The notes under the pieces: model-generated
Seen by the model: the letters and a program-made list of their open reading frames with translations, nothing else
Database searches by the model: none
What the model was told of the DNA's origin: nothing
Made by a program: the position numbers and the translations under genes
From: Mucilaginibacter sp. PAMB04168
GTDB lineage: Bacteria; Bacteroidota; Bacteroidia; Sphingobacteriales; Sphingobacteriaceae
Length of the DNA stretch: 64,000 nt
Direction: 5' to 3'
Assembly (NCBI RefSeq): GCF_039634365.2
Contig: NZ_CP155079.2
Location: 4,712,001-4,776,000 of the forward strand
Shown here: positions 16,837-26,159 of the stretch, piece by piece
Numbering within the stretch: the first letter of the stretch is position 1
How the letters are laid out: every line of letters starts with the position of its first letter

Positions 16837-17817
16837 TTACCCGTGTATCCAGCTAAACTTGTACTCGAGCATAGGGTTCTTCATACGCTCAGCCACGCGC
16901 ATTAAGCGGTCTGGCAATTTAACTATATAGTCACGCGCTTTTTCACCGGCTTCATTTAATTCGGTCATACCCTCAATCTGCCATTCATCAATCAGCGTTT
17001 TCAGAATGTCAACGTAATCAACAGCAGTGTATACGCTCAGGCGCTGTGCTGCGTCGGTAAAGTGACCAAAGGTTTGGCCTATCTTTAAACCCACTTCGCG
17101 AAGAAAATGCGCAGGCATTACAATCTTTTTGCGCATCATATCTTCAAACGCCAGCATAGCCTCGTTAGCATCCACTTCAAATATTTTACTCATGAAGTGT
17201 TTGTAGGCTTTTGCGTGCCGGGCCTCGTCAGATGCAATAACACCACACATTTTTGACAGGAGCGCGTCGCCATCTCTTTTAGCTAATGAAGCCACCCGAC
17301 GGTGAGATACGTTGGTAGCCATTTCCTGAAAAGATGTATATATAAAATTTCGGTATGGATCGGTACCGGTGCCAATATCAAAGCCATCGGCAATTAAATA
17401 CTGGGTTGATACTTCCATTGCACGCATATTAACACGGCCTGAAAGGTAAAGATATTTATTCAGCAGATCGCCGTGACGGTTTTCTTCAGCAGTCCAGTGC
17501 CTTGTCCAAGTCATCCAGCCGCTGTGCTCGCCTTTGTCCACACCTTCAACCATGCTTAACCACGATTCATAGGTAGGCAGGGCCTCTTCGGTAATTGTAT
17601 CACCAATAAGAACGGCCACCAGGTCATAAGATAATCCCTGTGCGCTTTCCTGTAACTCTTTAATTTCAGTAAAAAAGGTGTCTCTTGTTGAATCCGGTAA
17701 TAAATCGGACGGCTGCCAGATCTGATCGATGGGCTTCAAAAATTCATGCATTTTTTCGAGCATGTATTTTTCAATATGCTTCATCACTTCTCGCCGCTGC
17801 TCTTCAAAAAATTTCAT
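16837..17817 (-). CDS. Acyl-ACP desaturase (di-iron, stearoyl-ACP desaturase family)
   Basis: 326 residues. Two iron-ligand motifs are clear: EENRHG around residue 115 and DEARHAKAYKHF around residue 200, with other Glu ligands in between. The enzyme is soluble, uses reduced ferredoxin and O2, and puts a cis double bond into acyl-ACP, setting membrane fluidity. RNR-like proteins share the fold but have other motifs. It stands alone; the GH5 gene lies upstream on the same strand, 49 bases away. Confidence 0.9.
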   Translation of the reverse strand: MKFFEEQRREVMKHIEKYMLEKMHEFLKPIDQIWQPSDLLPDSTRDTFFTEIKELQESAQGLSYDLVAVLIGDTITEEALPTYESWLSMVEGVDKGEHSGWMTWTRHWTAEENRHGDLLNKYLYLSGRVNMRAMEVSTQYLIADGFDIGTGTDPYRNFIYTSFQEMATNVSHRRVASLAKRDGDALLSKMCGVIASDEARHAKAYKHFMSKIFEVDANEAMLAFEDMMRKKIVMPAHFLREVGLKIGQTFGHFTDAAQRLSVYTAVDYVDILKTLIDEWQIEGMTELNEAGEKARDYIVKLPDRLMRVAERMKNPMLEYKFSWIHG

Positions 17818-17866
17818 AATCGTAGTTAGTAAGCAAAGTTACTCAAATAAAACCGGTTAATATAAT

Positions 17867-19015
17867 TTACTTTAAACGTGTGATGCCTATAGCTTGTTTC
17901 ATACAGTCGGGCAAAGTGGCCAGCGATGGCTTTCCTTTAAAAATAGAAAAATTACCATCATAATCCCACAGCATGCCCGGCATCTGCAGCTGCTTAAGCG
18001 AAGTTCTCACTGCTTTTATATACCTGCAACGGCTATCTAAATCGGCGTACTTGTTATAAACGCCATACTCACTGCATAATACAGGAACGTAATATTTAGC
18101 CGACCAGTTTTTTACAATTTGCAACTTGTCTTTAACCGACTGCTCATTACCATCATTTTTGTACTGATTGTAATTGGTTTCCCCCCAGGTATTTTTTGCT
18201 TTCGGGTTAAGTGCTGGAAATTTTTCTACGTTATAGGGAAAAGGAACCCCAGTTGTAGACACTTGGTCGCCTACCCATGCCGCTCCCTGGTGGGTAAAGA
18301 AAAAAGGTTCGTAAAAATGATAAATGTAAATAATGTTCTCATCGGCCAGGCGTACAAAGCGGCTCAGCTCGTAAATACTGTTATAATTTGAGGCACCCAC
18401 CAGTAGCGTTCGCTTTTTATCGACCTTGCGTATACTGCTTACCATATTAAAAGCTGCATCTTTCCAGCGCTGCGGATCCATGGGTGGTGGTTCGTTATAT
18501 AGTTCAAAAAACAATCTATCCGCAGGCACCTTAGCATAGCGTCTGGCTAACAACTGCCAGGTCTTAATGGCCTTTTGCGTTGCTGTGGTGTAATTTGTAT
18601 CGCTTATTGTACCATAGTGATAGTCGATAACCAGCTTCAAATTGTTCTTACTGCAGTAGCGCCATACCTCGTCAATACGCTTCAGCACATTAACTATAGG
18701 TATATTTTTAGCCTGATAATACTCGAACGCCACAGGCAATCTTACACTGCGAAAACCCAACTGCCTGAGCAATTTGAAATCAGCCGGCCCAACTCTGTTT
18801 TGTTGAATGGCCTTATCATCCCAGGTTTGCTCCAGCCATGATATGCTGATACCATTGTCGAGACTGGCGGCTCTTTTAAATGCAACGGCCCTGTCTTGTG
18901 CCAAGGTTGGTGTGCTTTTTGCAATCAGCACACAAACTATTACCACTGCCTTTCGTAAAAGTTTAAAATTGGGTACTTTTAAGCCAGTAATTTTGCGGTT
19001 ATCGGTTTCTAACAT
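17867..19015 (-). CDS. Secreted glycoside hydrolase family 5 (cellulase-type)
   Basis: About 382 residues. The start at 19013-19015 removes an overlap with the divergent kinase gene (a longer frame begins at 19090). A hydrophobic segment ending TPTLAQ is a signal peptide. GH5 hallmarks: GFRSVRLPVAFEYY, the acid/base Glu in FFELYNEPPP, and the nucleophile Glu in VLCSEYGVYN. GH5 enzymes cut beta-1,4-glucans, mannans and similar polymers by a retaining mechanism. Its position back-to-back with a BcsB/GT2 synthase operon suggests that, like BcsZ in cellulose operons, it trims the polymer made by its neighbours. That is inference. Confidence 0.85.
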   Translation of the reverse strand: MLETDNRKITGLKVPNFKLLRKAVVIVCVLIAKSTPTLAQDRAVAFKRAASLDNGISISWLEQTWDDKAIQQNRVGPADFKLLRQLGFRSVRLPVAFEYYQAKNIPIVNVLKRIDEVWRYCSKNNLKLVIDYHYGTISDTNYTTATQKAIKTWQLLARRYAKVPADRLFFELYNEPPPMDPQRWKDAAFNMVSSIRKVDKKRTLLVGASNYNSIYELSRFVRLADENIIYIYHFYEPFFFTHQGAAWVGDQVSTTGVPFPYNVEKFPALNPKAKNTWGETNYNQYKNDGNEQSVKDKLQIVKNWSAKYYVPVLCSEYGVYNKYADLDSRCRYIKAVRTSLKQLQMPGMLWDYDGNFSIFKGKPSLATLPDCMKQAIGITRLK

Positions 19016-19078
19016 CCAGTTGCTTATTTTATAGAAGGCGGTTTTTAACTCCTGATTAACTATTGCTAATACCCATAA

Positions 19079-20425
19079 ATGATTGCCCAAATCAATAAAG
19101 AAGAGTTTGCGAAAGAAACCCGTAAAAAAGCGTGGTTCCTCACCAATAATATCATTTGGACCATAATATTCTTATATCCATTACTTGGTATTATTGATTT
19201 TATTTACTTCCCTAATTCGTGGTTTTCTATCCTTGTTACCCGTATTATCGTAGTAATAGCCATTTATGGTCTATATAACTATTTTCAGAGTAAAAAGTTG
19301 GACCACCGCCTGCTTCTTCACATTAGTTTCTTCTTGTTATCAGCATCTACAGCGGTGCTATGTTGCGTGGTAGATATCAATCACCTTACCATTTACTTCC
19401 TGATGTACTCGGTAATCATCCTGTTTCTTAACCTGCAGGTGTTTTGGGAGCCGGTAAATTCATTAATTCAAGCCCTTGTAGCGATAGTACTGCTAGCTTT
19501 ATTATACAACATTTTAAGCAATTATAGTTTAGACCTCTTTATAGGTAACGGGGGCCAGTACTTCTTTATTATAGCGCTCATATCATGCCTTATACCTACC
19601 GCACGGTTTAAAGTTATACAGCGCGAGGTGGCTTCTCAATTACTTATTGAGCAATCAAACGAGCAGCTTAAATCGCAAAACCGCGATATCATGGAGAAGA
19701 ACAGCATAATTGATATACAATACGATAAGCTACGCCGGTTAGACGAGCAAAAAAACAGCTTTATAAATATTGCCGGCCACGATTTGAAAAACCTTATCGG
19801 CTCTATAGTAATGAGTAACAATATGATACGCGAAGAAGAGTACCGCCTGAGCGATGATCAGAAAGAATTCTCTCATTATATAGCCGAGTCGGCCGAAAAG
19901 ATGCAGTATTTGCTCAAAACGCTGATGGATGTAAAGGAAATTGAGTCGACAGAGATTAAGTTTAACTTAGAAACTTTTGATGGCAACACCGTAGTACAAC
20001 AGGTATTTAAAGGCCTGGTTGATACGGCCGGCATGAAAAACGTTCACCTGATTGATAACATACTAAAGCTCCCGCTAAATGTGCGGCTTGATAAGGTATT
20101 TACCAGCCAGGTATTTCAAAACCTGTTATCAAACGCTATCAAATTTTCGCAAACCAACAATAACATACGCGTGGTGACCAGCCTGCAGAGGCAAAAATTT
20201 GTGTTTGAGATTATAGATGAAGGCATTGCCATAGGCCAGCAGGAATTAGATATAATGTTTAACCGCCTCAAAACGCTAAACGATGCATCGGGCTCGGCTG
20301 CAGAGAGCCGCCTGGGCCTGGGTTTATCTATTGCCAAGCTAATGACCATTGAAATGGGTGGCGAGCTTATATACCGGAGCGATGATAACGGTAATTATTT
20401 CAGAGTAGAATTTTTTGCCATTTAA
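19079..20425 (+). CDS. Membrane sensor histidine kinase, orphan
   Basis: 448 residues. About six membrane helices (residues 20-185) form an integral sensor module without a large periplasmic loop. A short coiled linker and HisKA follow with phospho-acceptor His234 (IAGHDLKNLIG), then HATPase_c with N box NLLSNAIKFSQ and G box LGLGLSIAKL. No response regulator is in the neighbourhood. Only 31 bases separate it from the BcsB-like gene, so it is probably cotranscribed with and dedicated to the polysaccharide synthase. The stimulus is unknown. Confidence 0.87.
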   Translation: MIAQINKEEFAKETRKKAWFLTNNIIWTIIFLYPLLGIIDFIYFPNSWFSILVTRIIVVIAIYGLYNYFQSKKLDHRLLLHISFFLLSASTAVLCCVVDINHLTIYFLMYSVIILFLNLQVFWEPVNSLIQALVAIVLLALLYNILSNYSLDLFIGNGGQYFFIIALISCLIPTARFKVIQREVASQLLIEQSNEQLKSQNRDIMEKNSIIDIQYDKLRRLDEQKNSFINIAGHDLKNLIGSIVMSNNMIREEEYRLSDDQKEFSHYIAESAEKMQYLLKTLMDVKEIESTEIKFNLETFDGNTVVQQVFKGLVDTAGMKNVHLIDNILKLPLNVRLDKVFTSQVFQNLLSNAIKFSQTNNNIRVVTSLQRQKFVFEIIDEGIAIGQQELDIMFNRLKTLNDASGSAAESRLGLGLSIAKLMTIEMGGELIYRSDDNGNYFRVEFFAI

Positions 20426-20456
20426 CTTAACTTAAGAACAATAACCTGCACTTAAT

Positions 20457-22541
20457 ATGAATAAATTTTTGACCCTATTAGTTTTACTAACAACCCTGTT
20501 TGCAAAGGTCACGGTTGGGCAAACCAACATATCTTTTAAAACTTTTGGCCATGATGATGAGGTAATTTATGGCATGAGCGGTGTAAGCTCATTCTATTTC
20601 CGTATGGACCCATTGGTTGAAATGAACAACAGTAAACTGGTGTTGTATTTTGAGCCGTCGCAAGCGTTGATTAAAGACCTTTCTTACATCAACATTATCA
20701 TCGCAGATAAACCGGTGTTTAGCGGTCGTATGACCCGCGACTCGGTGCAGCGTTTAGTTATTCCTTTAAATCGCAGCTACCTGACCGATAAAGGTCAGTT
20801 CCTGAAAGTACAGGTAAAAACATTGCTTACCATTACTGATAACAAGTGTAAGGATCTTGACAACCCCGCTATGTGGATCAAGGTAAAAAGCTACTCTTTC
20901 TTGTCATTAACAAAAAGCACTAATCCTAACGTTGCTAACCATGTAAACATTAGCAATTCATTCGAGTCCAAAACGGCCATAGTTTATCCAAGCAACCCTA
21001 ACTTAGCTGATTTAAAAGCTGTTGCCTGGGCATACAATAAAATAAAAAGATCACTGGCGGTAAGCGACCTGCGCGTGTATTCTGCAGACAAAATTCCTGA
21101 TAGTATCAAAAACTACGTAATGGTTGGTACAATAGATAATTTGCCTGCCGATAAGCGTAATTTAATATCGGTTACTCCACAAGGCGGCCAGGGCTTAATA
21201 TACCTCTATAAAGGCAGCAATAACGATTCAACAGCTAACCGCTACCGTTATATTTCGTCCATATCAGCAGCACGCCAGGCCTTCTCTACTAACGAGATCC
21301 TCTTTATTACCGGCGCTGATGAGGGCGGTTATGAAAAAGCAATTACAGCCCTGGGTAACTACAATATTTTAAACTCAGCCTTTGGTAATTACTTAGTAAT
21401 TAACAATGCCGACAATGATAAAGCCAAGAACCTGAATCAGCAACGTACTAAGCTTACCTTTAGGGATGTTGGTGGTGTTTCCAACTTCATGTCGGGTATT
21501 GGTTCGTTAAGAAGCGTTTATAACTTTAAAAACAGCGACTTTAGCTTTACACCTAAAGAAGTAGAAATCCGATTTGTGGGTACCTACAGTGGCATGAGTG
21601 CTAACGACCGTGGTTTCTTTAACATATATCTCAATGGCATGCTCATCAGTAGCGAAAAGTTAAACGAATCGGGTAAGTTAAACAGTTCGGTTATTGTGAA
21701 CCGTTATCAGCACCGCAAATACAATTCGTTAACTGCTGAGTTTCGTTTCTATCCGTCAACTGGTAACTGTCAAAACAGCTTCCTGAATTTCTTTGGTGAG
21801 ATCGACGTTGATAAATCATACCTGGAATCGAGAAATCCGTTTGTTAACAATACACTTAGCTTTTACCAGTACCCTGAAGCATTTAACGAAGGTGAAACCC
21901 GTATAGTAGTAAGCAAAAGCTACGCTAAATATGCAGCAGGTGCGGTTGGCGAGGTTGTATACGAGCTTAATAACAACTTAAACAGTAATAACTTCCCTAA
22001 GTTCCTGTACTCTGATGAGGTTACTGACGGTGATTTAAAGAAATATAACGTTGTGGCATTGCTATCGAAAGATGACGGCCTAATGGACAAGTTCCCTGAT
22101 GCACCTATTAAGTTTAACCACGCGTTTCGCCTGTACAGTAACGAGGATAACAAGATGGTGTATGCGTTATCTGACTCTGTTTCGAACGGTTTAGCGCAGA
22201 TCTTCTATGGTCGTGGCAGCCACAATGCAATATTGGTAATGACCGCTACCGGTCAGGATCTGAACGGCGCATTCCTATCGGCCTCGAAGTCTATCACAGA
22301 GCAGTTATCAACGCTAAGCAGTAACGTAAGCGTAGCCGACGTAAATGGCAACAAATACCTGTTTAACATTGATAAAACCAATGATAACATTGAGTATACA
22401 GATGCAAAAAGCGGCCTGGCCCGTTTCTGGGAAAATTACAACCTGTACGTGCTGTTGGGCGTATTAGTATTAATACTGCTGGCATTCTTGTACGTACGTT
22501 CTAAAGTGCAAAAGTCACAAGATATCTTAGGCGAACAATAG
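20457..22541 (+). CDS. BcsB-like periplasmic subunit of a polysaccharide synthase
   Basis: 694 residues: signal peptide (cleaved near TVGQ), a long periplasmic beta-rich region, and one C-terminal membrane helix (YVLLGVLVLILLAFLYV) before a short basic tail. This is the layout of BcsB, which passes nascent cellulose from the synthase BcsA across the periplasm. KLVLYFEPSQALIKDLS and the duplicated jelly-roll/flavodoxin-like alternation fit BcsB. The gene lies directly before a GT2 synthase, as bcsB does beside bcsA. Whether the polymer is cellulose is open. Confidence 0.75.
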   Translation: MNKFLTLLVLLTTLFAKVTVGQTNISFKTFGHDDEVIYGMSGVSSFYFRMDPLVEMNNSKLVLYFEPSQALIKDLSYINIIIADKPVFSGRMTRDSVQRLVIPLNRSYLTDKGQFLKVQVKTLLTITDNKCKDLDNPAMWIKVKSYSFLSLTKSTNPNVANHVNISNSFESKTAIVYPSNPNLADLKAVAWAYNKIKRSLAVSDLRVYSADKIPDSIKNYVMVGTIDNLPADKRNLISVTPQGGQGLIYLYKGSNNDSTANRYRYISSISAARQAFSTNEILFITGADEGGYEKAITALGNYNILNSAFGNYLVINNADNDKAKNLNQQRTKLTFRDVGGVSNFMSGIGSLRSVYNFKNSDFSFTPKEVEIRFVGTYSGMSANDRGFFNIYLNGMLISSEKLNESGKLNSSVIVNRYQHRKYNSLTAEFRFYPSTGNCQNSFLNFFGEIDVDKSYLESRNPFVNNTLSFYQYPEAFNEGETRIVVSKSYAKYAAGAVGEVVYELNNNLNSNNFPKFLYSDEVTDGDLKKYNVVALLSKDDGLMDKFPDAPIKFNHAFRLYSNEDNKMVYALSDSVSNGLAQIFYGRGSHNAILVMTATGQDLNGAFLSASKSITEQLSTLSSNVSVADVNGNKYLFNIDKTNDNIEYTDAKSGLARFWENYNLYVLLGVLVLILLAFLYVRSKVQKSQDILGEQ

Positions 22542-22556
22542 TAAGCCTGTATTGCC

Positions 22557-22596
22557 AAACAATAGCAGAGAATGGATCCATTTTCTGCTATTGTTT
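22557..22596 (+). promoter_or_regulatory. 19-bp intraoperonic hairpin between BcsB-like and synthase genes
   Basis: Arms 22557-22575 and 22578-22596 pair over 19 bp with one G-U pair and a GGATCC centre. The downstream arm ends in TTTATTT, so the structure looks like a leaky intrinsic terminator or an mRNA processing/stability element. It begins 16 bases after the BcsB-like stop and covers the first ATG of the downstream frame (22572), which argues that translation starts at 22626 instead. Confidence 0.65.
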
Positions 22597-22625
22597 ATTT
22601 AAGAATTACTTACCCAATTTATAAT

Positions 22626-24536
22626 ATGCGTACTACCCAGGGTGAAGATTTGATGCAAAGTAGCTTTGACGGGGTTTACTCCGGCACGCGCAATTCGTCC
22701 ATCTTTCAGATACTTGTTCAGGATAATTTCCTGAGCAATGAAGATTGCGACAAAATTGACGCCTACTCGGCCGAGATTGGTCAGTCGCCGGTTAAAATTG
22801 CCCTTAATTTTGGCTTTATATCACGTAAAAATTATGAACGCTCTTTAACTAATGCAGGTTATGTTTTTGAGCAGATCAGAGAAGAAGCGTTTGATGAAGC
22901 CGTTCTGGAGAAGATTGAGCTAAAGTTTGCAGATGAACACCTGGCTGTTCCGCTACGTATAGAGAACCACCGGGTGGTAACTATAATGGCCAACCCGGAT
23001 GATCAGTTGTTTATTGATTTCATTAGGTTAACCTATGGCATGGAGCCCCTCATCATTGTGGCATCCGATCTGGATATCACCTGGTTGAGCCATAAGTTGC
23101 TTGGTCAGAAATATGTTAAGTCGGCCGTATTTGAGTTGCTAAACAGTGATAACGCCAGTTCGGCCTTAACTACCTTTACCTCCAAACAACTCATATTTAT
23201 ATTCAGTTTTATTGGCGTTATAGCTGCCGGTTTAATACTTAACTTTAAAGTCACCTCCATTATTATGAACGTGATTATGAGTACGTTTTTTTTATGTACC
23301 ATAACGTTCAAGTTATTCCTTTCGCTGGTGGGTTCAAAGTTTGAGCTATACCAGGCGGTAACCAAAAGCGAGTTAAAAAGCCTAAATGATGATGATTTAC
23401 CTGTATACACTATACAATTACCGGTTTATAAAGAGGATAAGCTGATTAAGAAACTAATTTGGAACCTGCAGAGTATCGATTACCCCCGCAACAAGCTTGA
23501 TATTAAACTGCTGATTGAAGAAGACGACGATAAAACACTAAATGCTGTTCGCAACCTCGATTTCCCGGCAATATTTGAGGTAATTGTGGTTCCTTTTCAC
23601 ATGCCGAAAACCAAGCCGAAAGCTTGTAATTACGGCTTGCATTTTTCGAGGGGCACGTATCTTACCATTTACGACGCCGAAGACATTCCAGATACCGACC
23701 AGTTAAAAAAGGTGGTGGCGATGTTTAACAAGCTGCCAGAAGAGTTTATATGCGTACAATGTGCATTAAACTACTTTAACCGTAATGAGAATTTCCTGAC
23801 ACGTATGTTTACCCTCGAGTATTCTTACTGGTTCGACTATGTATTACCTGGTTTGGATACGCTGGATATCCCGATTCCGTTGGGTGGCACCAGCAACCAC
23901 TTCAAATTAGCACAACTTGTTGATTTAGGTGCGTGGGACCCTTTTAACGTAACAGAGGATGCCGATTTGGGTGTAAGAGCTTACGCTAAAGGTCATAAAA
24001 TTGCGGTAATTAATTCTACTACGTACGAGGAGGCCAACAATGATTTCTTTAACTGGATACGTCAGCGTTCACGCTGGATTAAAGGTTATATGCAAACGTA
24101 CCTTGTGCACATGCGCGATCCTGCATTACTGATTCGTAAAATTGGATTTAAGGGCTTTTTAGGATTTAACTTCTTTGTGGGTGCAACGCCTATAATGTTC
24201 CTCATTAACCCTATACTGATTCTCATCTTCATTGCTTATGTAGTGTTTGACTTGGGCATCATACGCACCTTATTTCCTGACTGGGTTTTATTCATATCCA
24301 TTTTTAACTTGATGGTTGGGAACATCCTGATGATTTATGTAAACATGATGGCCGTATTTAAGCGCCGCTATTACGAGCTGATTTTATTTGCTATTGCTAA
24401 CCCCTTATATTGGTTAATGCATTCTGTATCGGCTTATAAGGGCTTGTATCAGCTTATCGTAAATCCATTCTACTGGGAAAAAACCAACCACGGTTTAAGT
24501 AAAACACATAACCAAAACAACGCAGCTAAGCAATGA
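22626..24536 (+). CDS. GT2 processive polysaccharide synthase with N-terminal MshEN-like domain
   Basis: 636 residues from ATG 22626. The upstream ATG 22572 lies inside a hairpin. Residues about 20-155 look like a type II secretion GspE/MshE N-terminal domain (motif like GQSPVKIALNFGFISRKNYERSL); in MshE and NfrB such domains bind cyclic di-GMP. Two helices follow, then the GT2 domain with PVYKEDKLI, DAED (DxD), TEDADLG and QRSRWIKGY (QxxRW), then three to five helices. D, DxD, TED and QxxRW define processive synthases such as BcsA and NfrB. It overlaps the next gene by 4 bases. The arginine-rich start of the MshEN motif seems degenerate, so ligand binding is uncertain. Confidence 0.85.
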   Translation: MRTTQGEDLMQSSFDGVYSGTRNSSIFQILVQDNFLSNEDCDKIDAYSAEIGQSPVKIALNFGFISRKNYERSLTNAGYVFEQIREEAFDEAVLEKIELKFADEHLAVPLRIENHRVVTIMANPDDQLFIDFIRLTYGMEPLIIVASDLDITWLSHKLLGQKYVKSAVFELLNSDNASSALTTFTSKQLIFIFSFIGVIAAGLILNFKVTSIIMNVIMSTFFLCTITFKLFLSLVGSKFELYQAVTKSELKSLNDDDLPVYTIQLPVYKEDKLIKKLIWNLQSIDYPRNKLDIKLLIEEDDDKTLNAVRNLDFPAIFEVIVVPFHMPKTKPKACNYGLHFSRGTYLTIYDAEDIPDTDQLKKVVAMFNKLPEEFICVQCALNYFNRNENFLTRMFTLEYSYWFDYVLPGLDTLDIPIPLGGTSNHFKLAQLVDLGAWDPFNVTEDADLGVRAYAKGHKIAVINSTTYEEANNDFFNWIRQRSRWIKGYMQTYLVHMRDPALLIRKIGFKGFLGFNFFVGATPIMFLINPILILIFIAYVVFDLGIIRTLFPDWVLFISIFNLMVGNILMIYVNMMAVFKRRYYELILFAIANPLYWLMHSVSAYKGLYQLIVNPFYWEKTNHGLSKTHNQNNAAKQ

Positions 24537-26089
24537 AACGGTCAAAAGCCTTCTATTTAATTTTAATTACTCTTTTACTGGCTGTTTACTATATAATAAT
24601 AGGTGTTTTCTTAAACAAGCTTGGCTATACCAATCATGAGTCATTGTTTTACATTGAGAAAGGAAAGATTGTTAGCCATGGCTTAGGTAATAAATTGCGG
24701 GTTATGGGTTTGACATCGCCCATACTTCCGTTTTATGGTTCTTATGTTTTTAGCTTTCTCGACTCGCTGCTGGCACCTATACTGGCGTCGGCAGTAGGTA
24801 CCGCCGTATTATTCTACATTATGGCTACCTCGTTGATCAAACGCAACAAGGACAACTTTTACCTCCTGATACTGGTCATACTTTTTGCCTTACATCCTGG
24901 ACTAATCTATACAGCCTGCTCAGGTAAAGGCACATACATGGTTCTTATTTTCTTCTTCCTGTTTTTCCTGAACATGTTGAGGTTTTATAATTCTAATACC
25001 ACCTATCACATTTCGGTTGCCAGTATATTCTTTGTGTTATTGGTATTTAGCGACTATAAATGTATTTGGCTATCGTTATTCTTTATCCCTCTGGTGTTAT
25101 CCATATCGCTGCATAGCCTAAACTTAAGTGAGAAAGAATCAGTATTCAGGCTACATATGAGTTTTAACAACCCATCATTGCGCCGTAAGCTTATCAATAA
25201 AACGTTCTCTATCTACAGCATTATATTCATTCTCCCAATCGCTTCCATAGCGATTTATAAAGTATTGAATCTTACCCACGCAGACGACTTAAACTACTTT
25301 CTAGATAGCCCATATGCAACCTGGAACATTATTGCCGAGAAGTTTGAGTACAGCTTAACCTCAACCAAATTTGACATACCGGAAATTTCGGTGCTGGTGT
25401 CTTTAAAGGCTATTATATTTTGCCCGATGATTGTATTAGCCATTTATCTTTTTAAGCAGAACACCTACCAGATACTTACCTTACTTACGCCTTTTGGCTT
25501 AATAGAATTTTTGAAAATTAAGTATGACCGGGTTAACCTGGTGTATGAATATTATTTGTTGTTCCTGGTTCTGGCACTGCTTTGTATCATTTTTCGGGCG
25601 CGCTTTGTTAAGAACCAGCGCATGCTCAAAGCCGCCCTGGCCATAGTTGTAGCGGTGCAGTTATATATTGGCTTTGTGTTTTTAAATAAGTCTTATATTC
25701 CTGAAGAGTACAATTTCGCCAATACATTATTTGATCGTACCACCAATAGAGTTGACGAGCAAAATCACGAATTAGCCAATTACATCAACACTATGAAAGA
25801 AGGAGAAGATCCAATTTTGGTAGATGATGCAGTTGCATATACCGTAGCCTGCTATGTAAAGAACATTAAACAACTTACAATGCCCTATCAGGATAATTAC
25901 CTAAGGGCTGTAGAAGCACCGGAGAAATACAACGGCTACGTGTTAATAGCTAACGAAGCCAACCCTATGTTAGGATATACACAGCTGACTGACTTTTACT
26001 TGGATAACATTAAGCGGAAAAACCCACGCCTGTACGTCTATAAGATTTATGTGACTGATTATTGGACGTTATACCGCTTCCTGGATTAA
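24533..26089 (+). CDS. Polytopic membrane protein of the exopolysaccharide locus
   Basis: 518 residues with ten or so membrane helices and a soluble C-terminal portion of about 110 residues. The start overlaps the synthase stop (ATGA), so translation is coupled. The topology recalls GT39/ArnT-like glycosyltransferases, but I see no clear DD/DE motif in the first loop and do not assign it. In this operon it could be a flippase, a polymer-modifying enzyme or a lipid-sugar transferase. It ends 22 bases before a terminator. Confidence 0.7.
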   Translation: MKRSKAFYLILITLLLAVYYIIIGVFLNKLGYTNHESLFYIEKGKIVSHGLGNKLRVMGLTSPILPFYGSYVFSFLDSLLAPILASAVGTAVLFYIMATSLIKRNKDNFYLLILVILFALHPGLIYTACSGKGTYMVLIFFFLFFLNMLRFYNSNTTYHISVASIFFVLLVFSDYKCIWLSLFFIPLVLSISLHSLNLSEKESVFRLHMSFNNPSLRRKLINKTFSIYSIIFILPIASIAIYKVLNLTHADDLNYFLDSPYATWNIIAEKFEYSLTSTKFDIPEISVLVSLKAIIFCPMIVLAIYLFKQNTYQILTLLTPFGLIEFLKIKYDRVNLVYEYYLLFLVLALLCIIFRARFVKNQRMLKAALAIVVAVQLYIGFVFLNKSYIPEEYNFANTLFDRTTNRVDEQNHELANYINTMKEGEDPILVDDAVAYTVACYVKNIKQLTMPYQDNYLRAVEAPEKYNGYVLIANEANPMLGYTQLTDFYLDNIKRKNPRLYVYKIYVTDYWTLYRFLD

Positions 26090-26111
26090 TAGGTCATTTG
26101 TACCCTTATTT

Positions 26112-26135
26112 AAAGCCTGGCTTAAGCCGGGCTTT
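26112..26135 (+). terminator. Rho-independent terminator of the exopolysaccharide operon
   Basis: Arms AAAGCCTGGC and GCCGGGCTTT (one G-U pair) with a TTAA loop, followed by CTTGTTTT, just after the 24533-26089 gene. Confidence 0.8.
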
Positions 26136-26159
26136 CTTGTTTTAGATCGTTAAGTCGGC

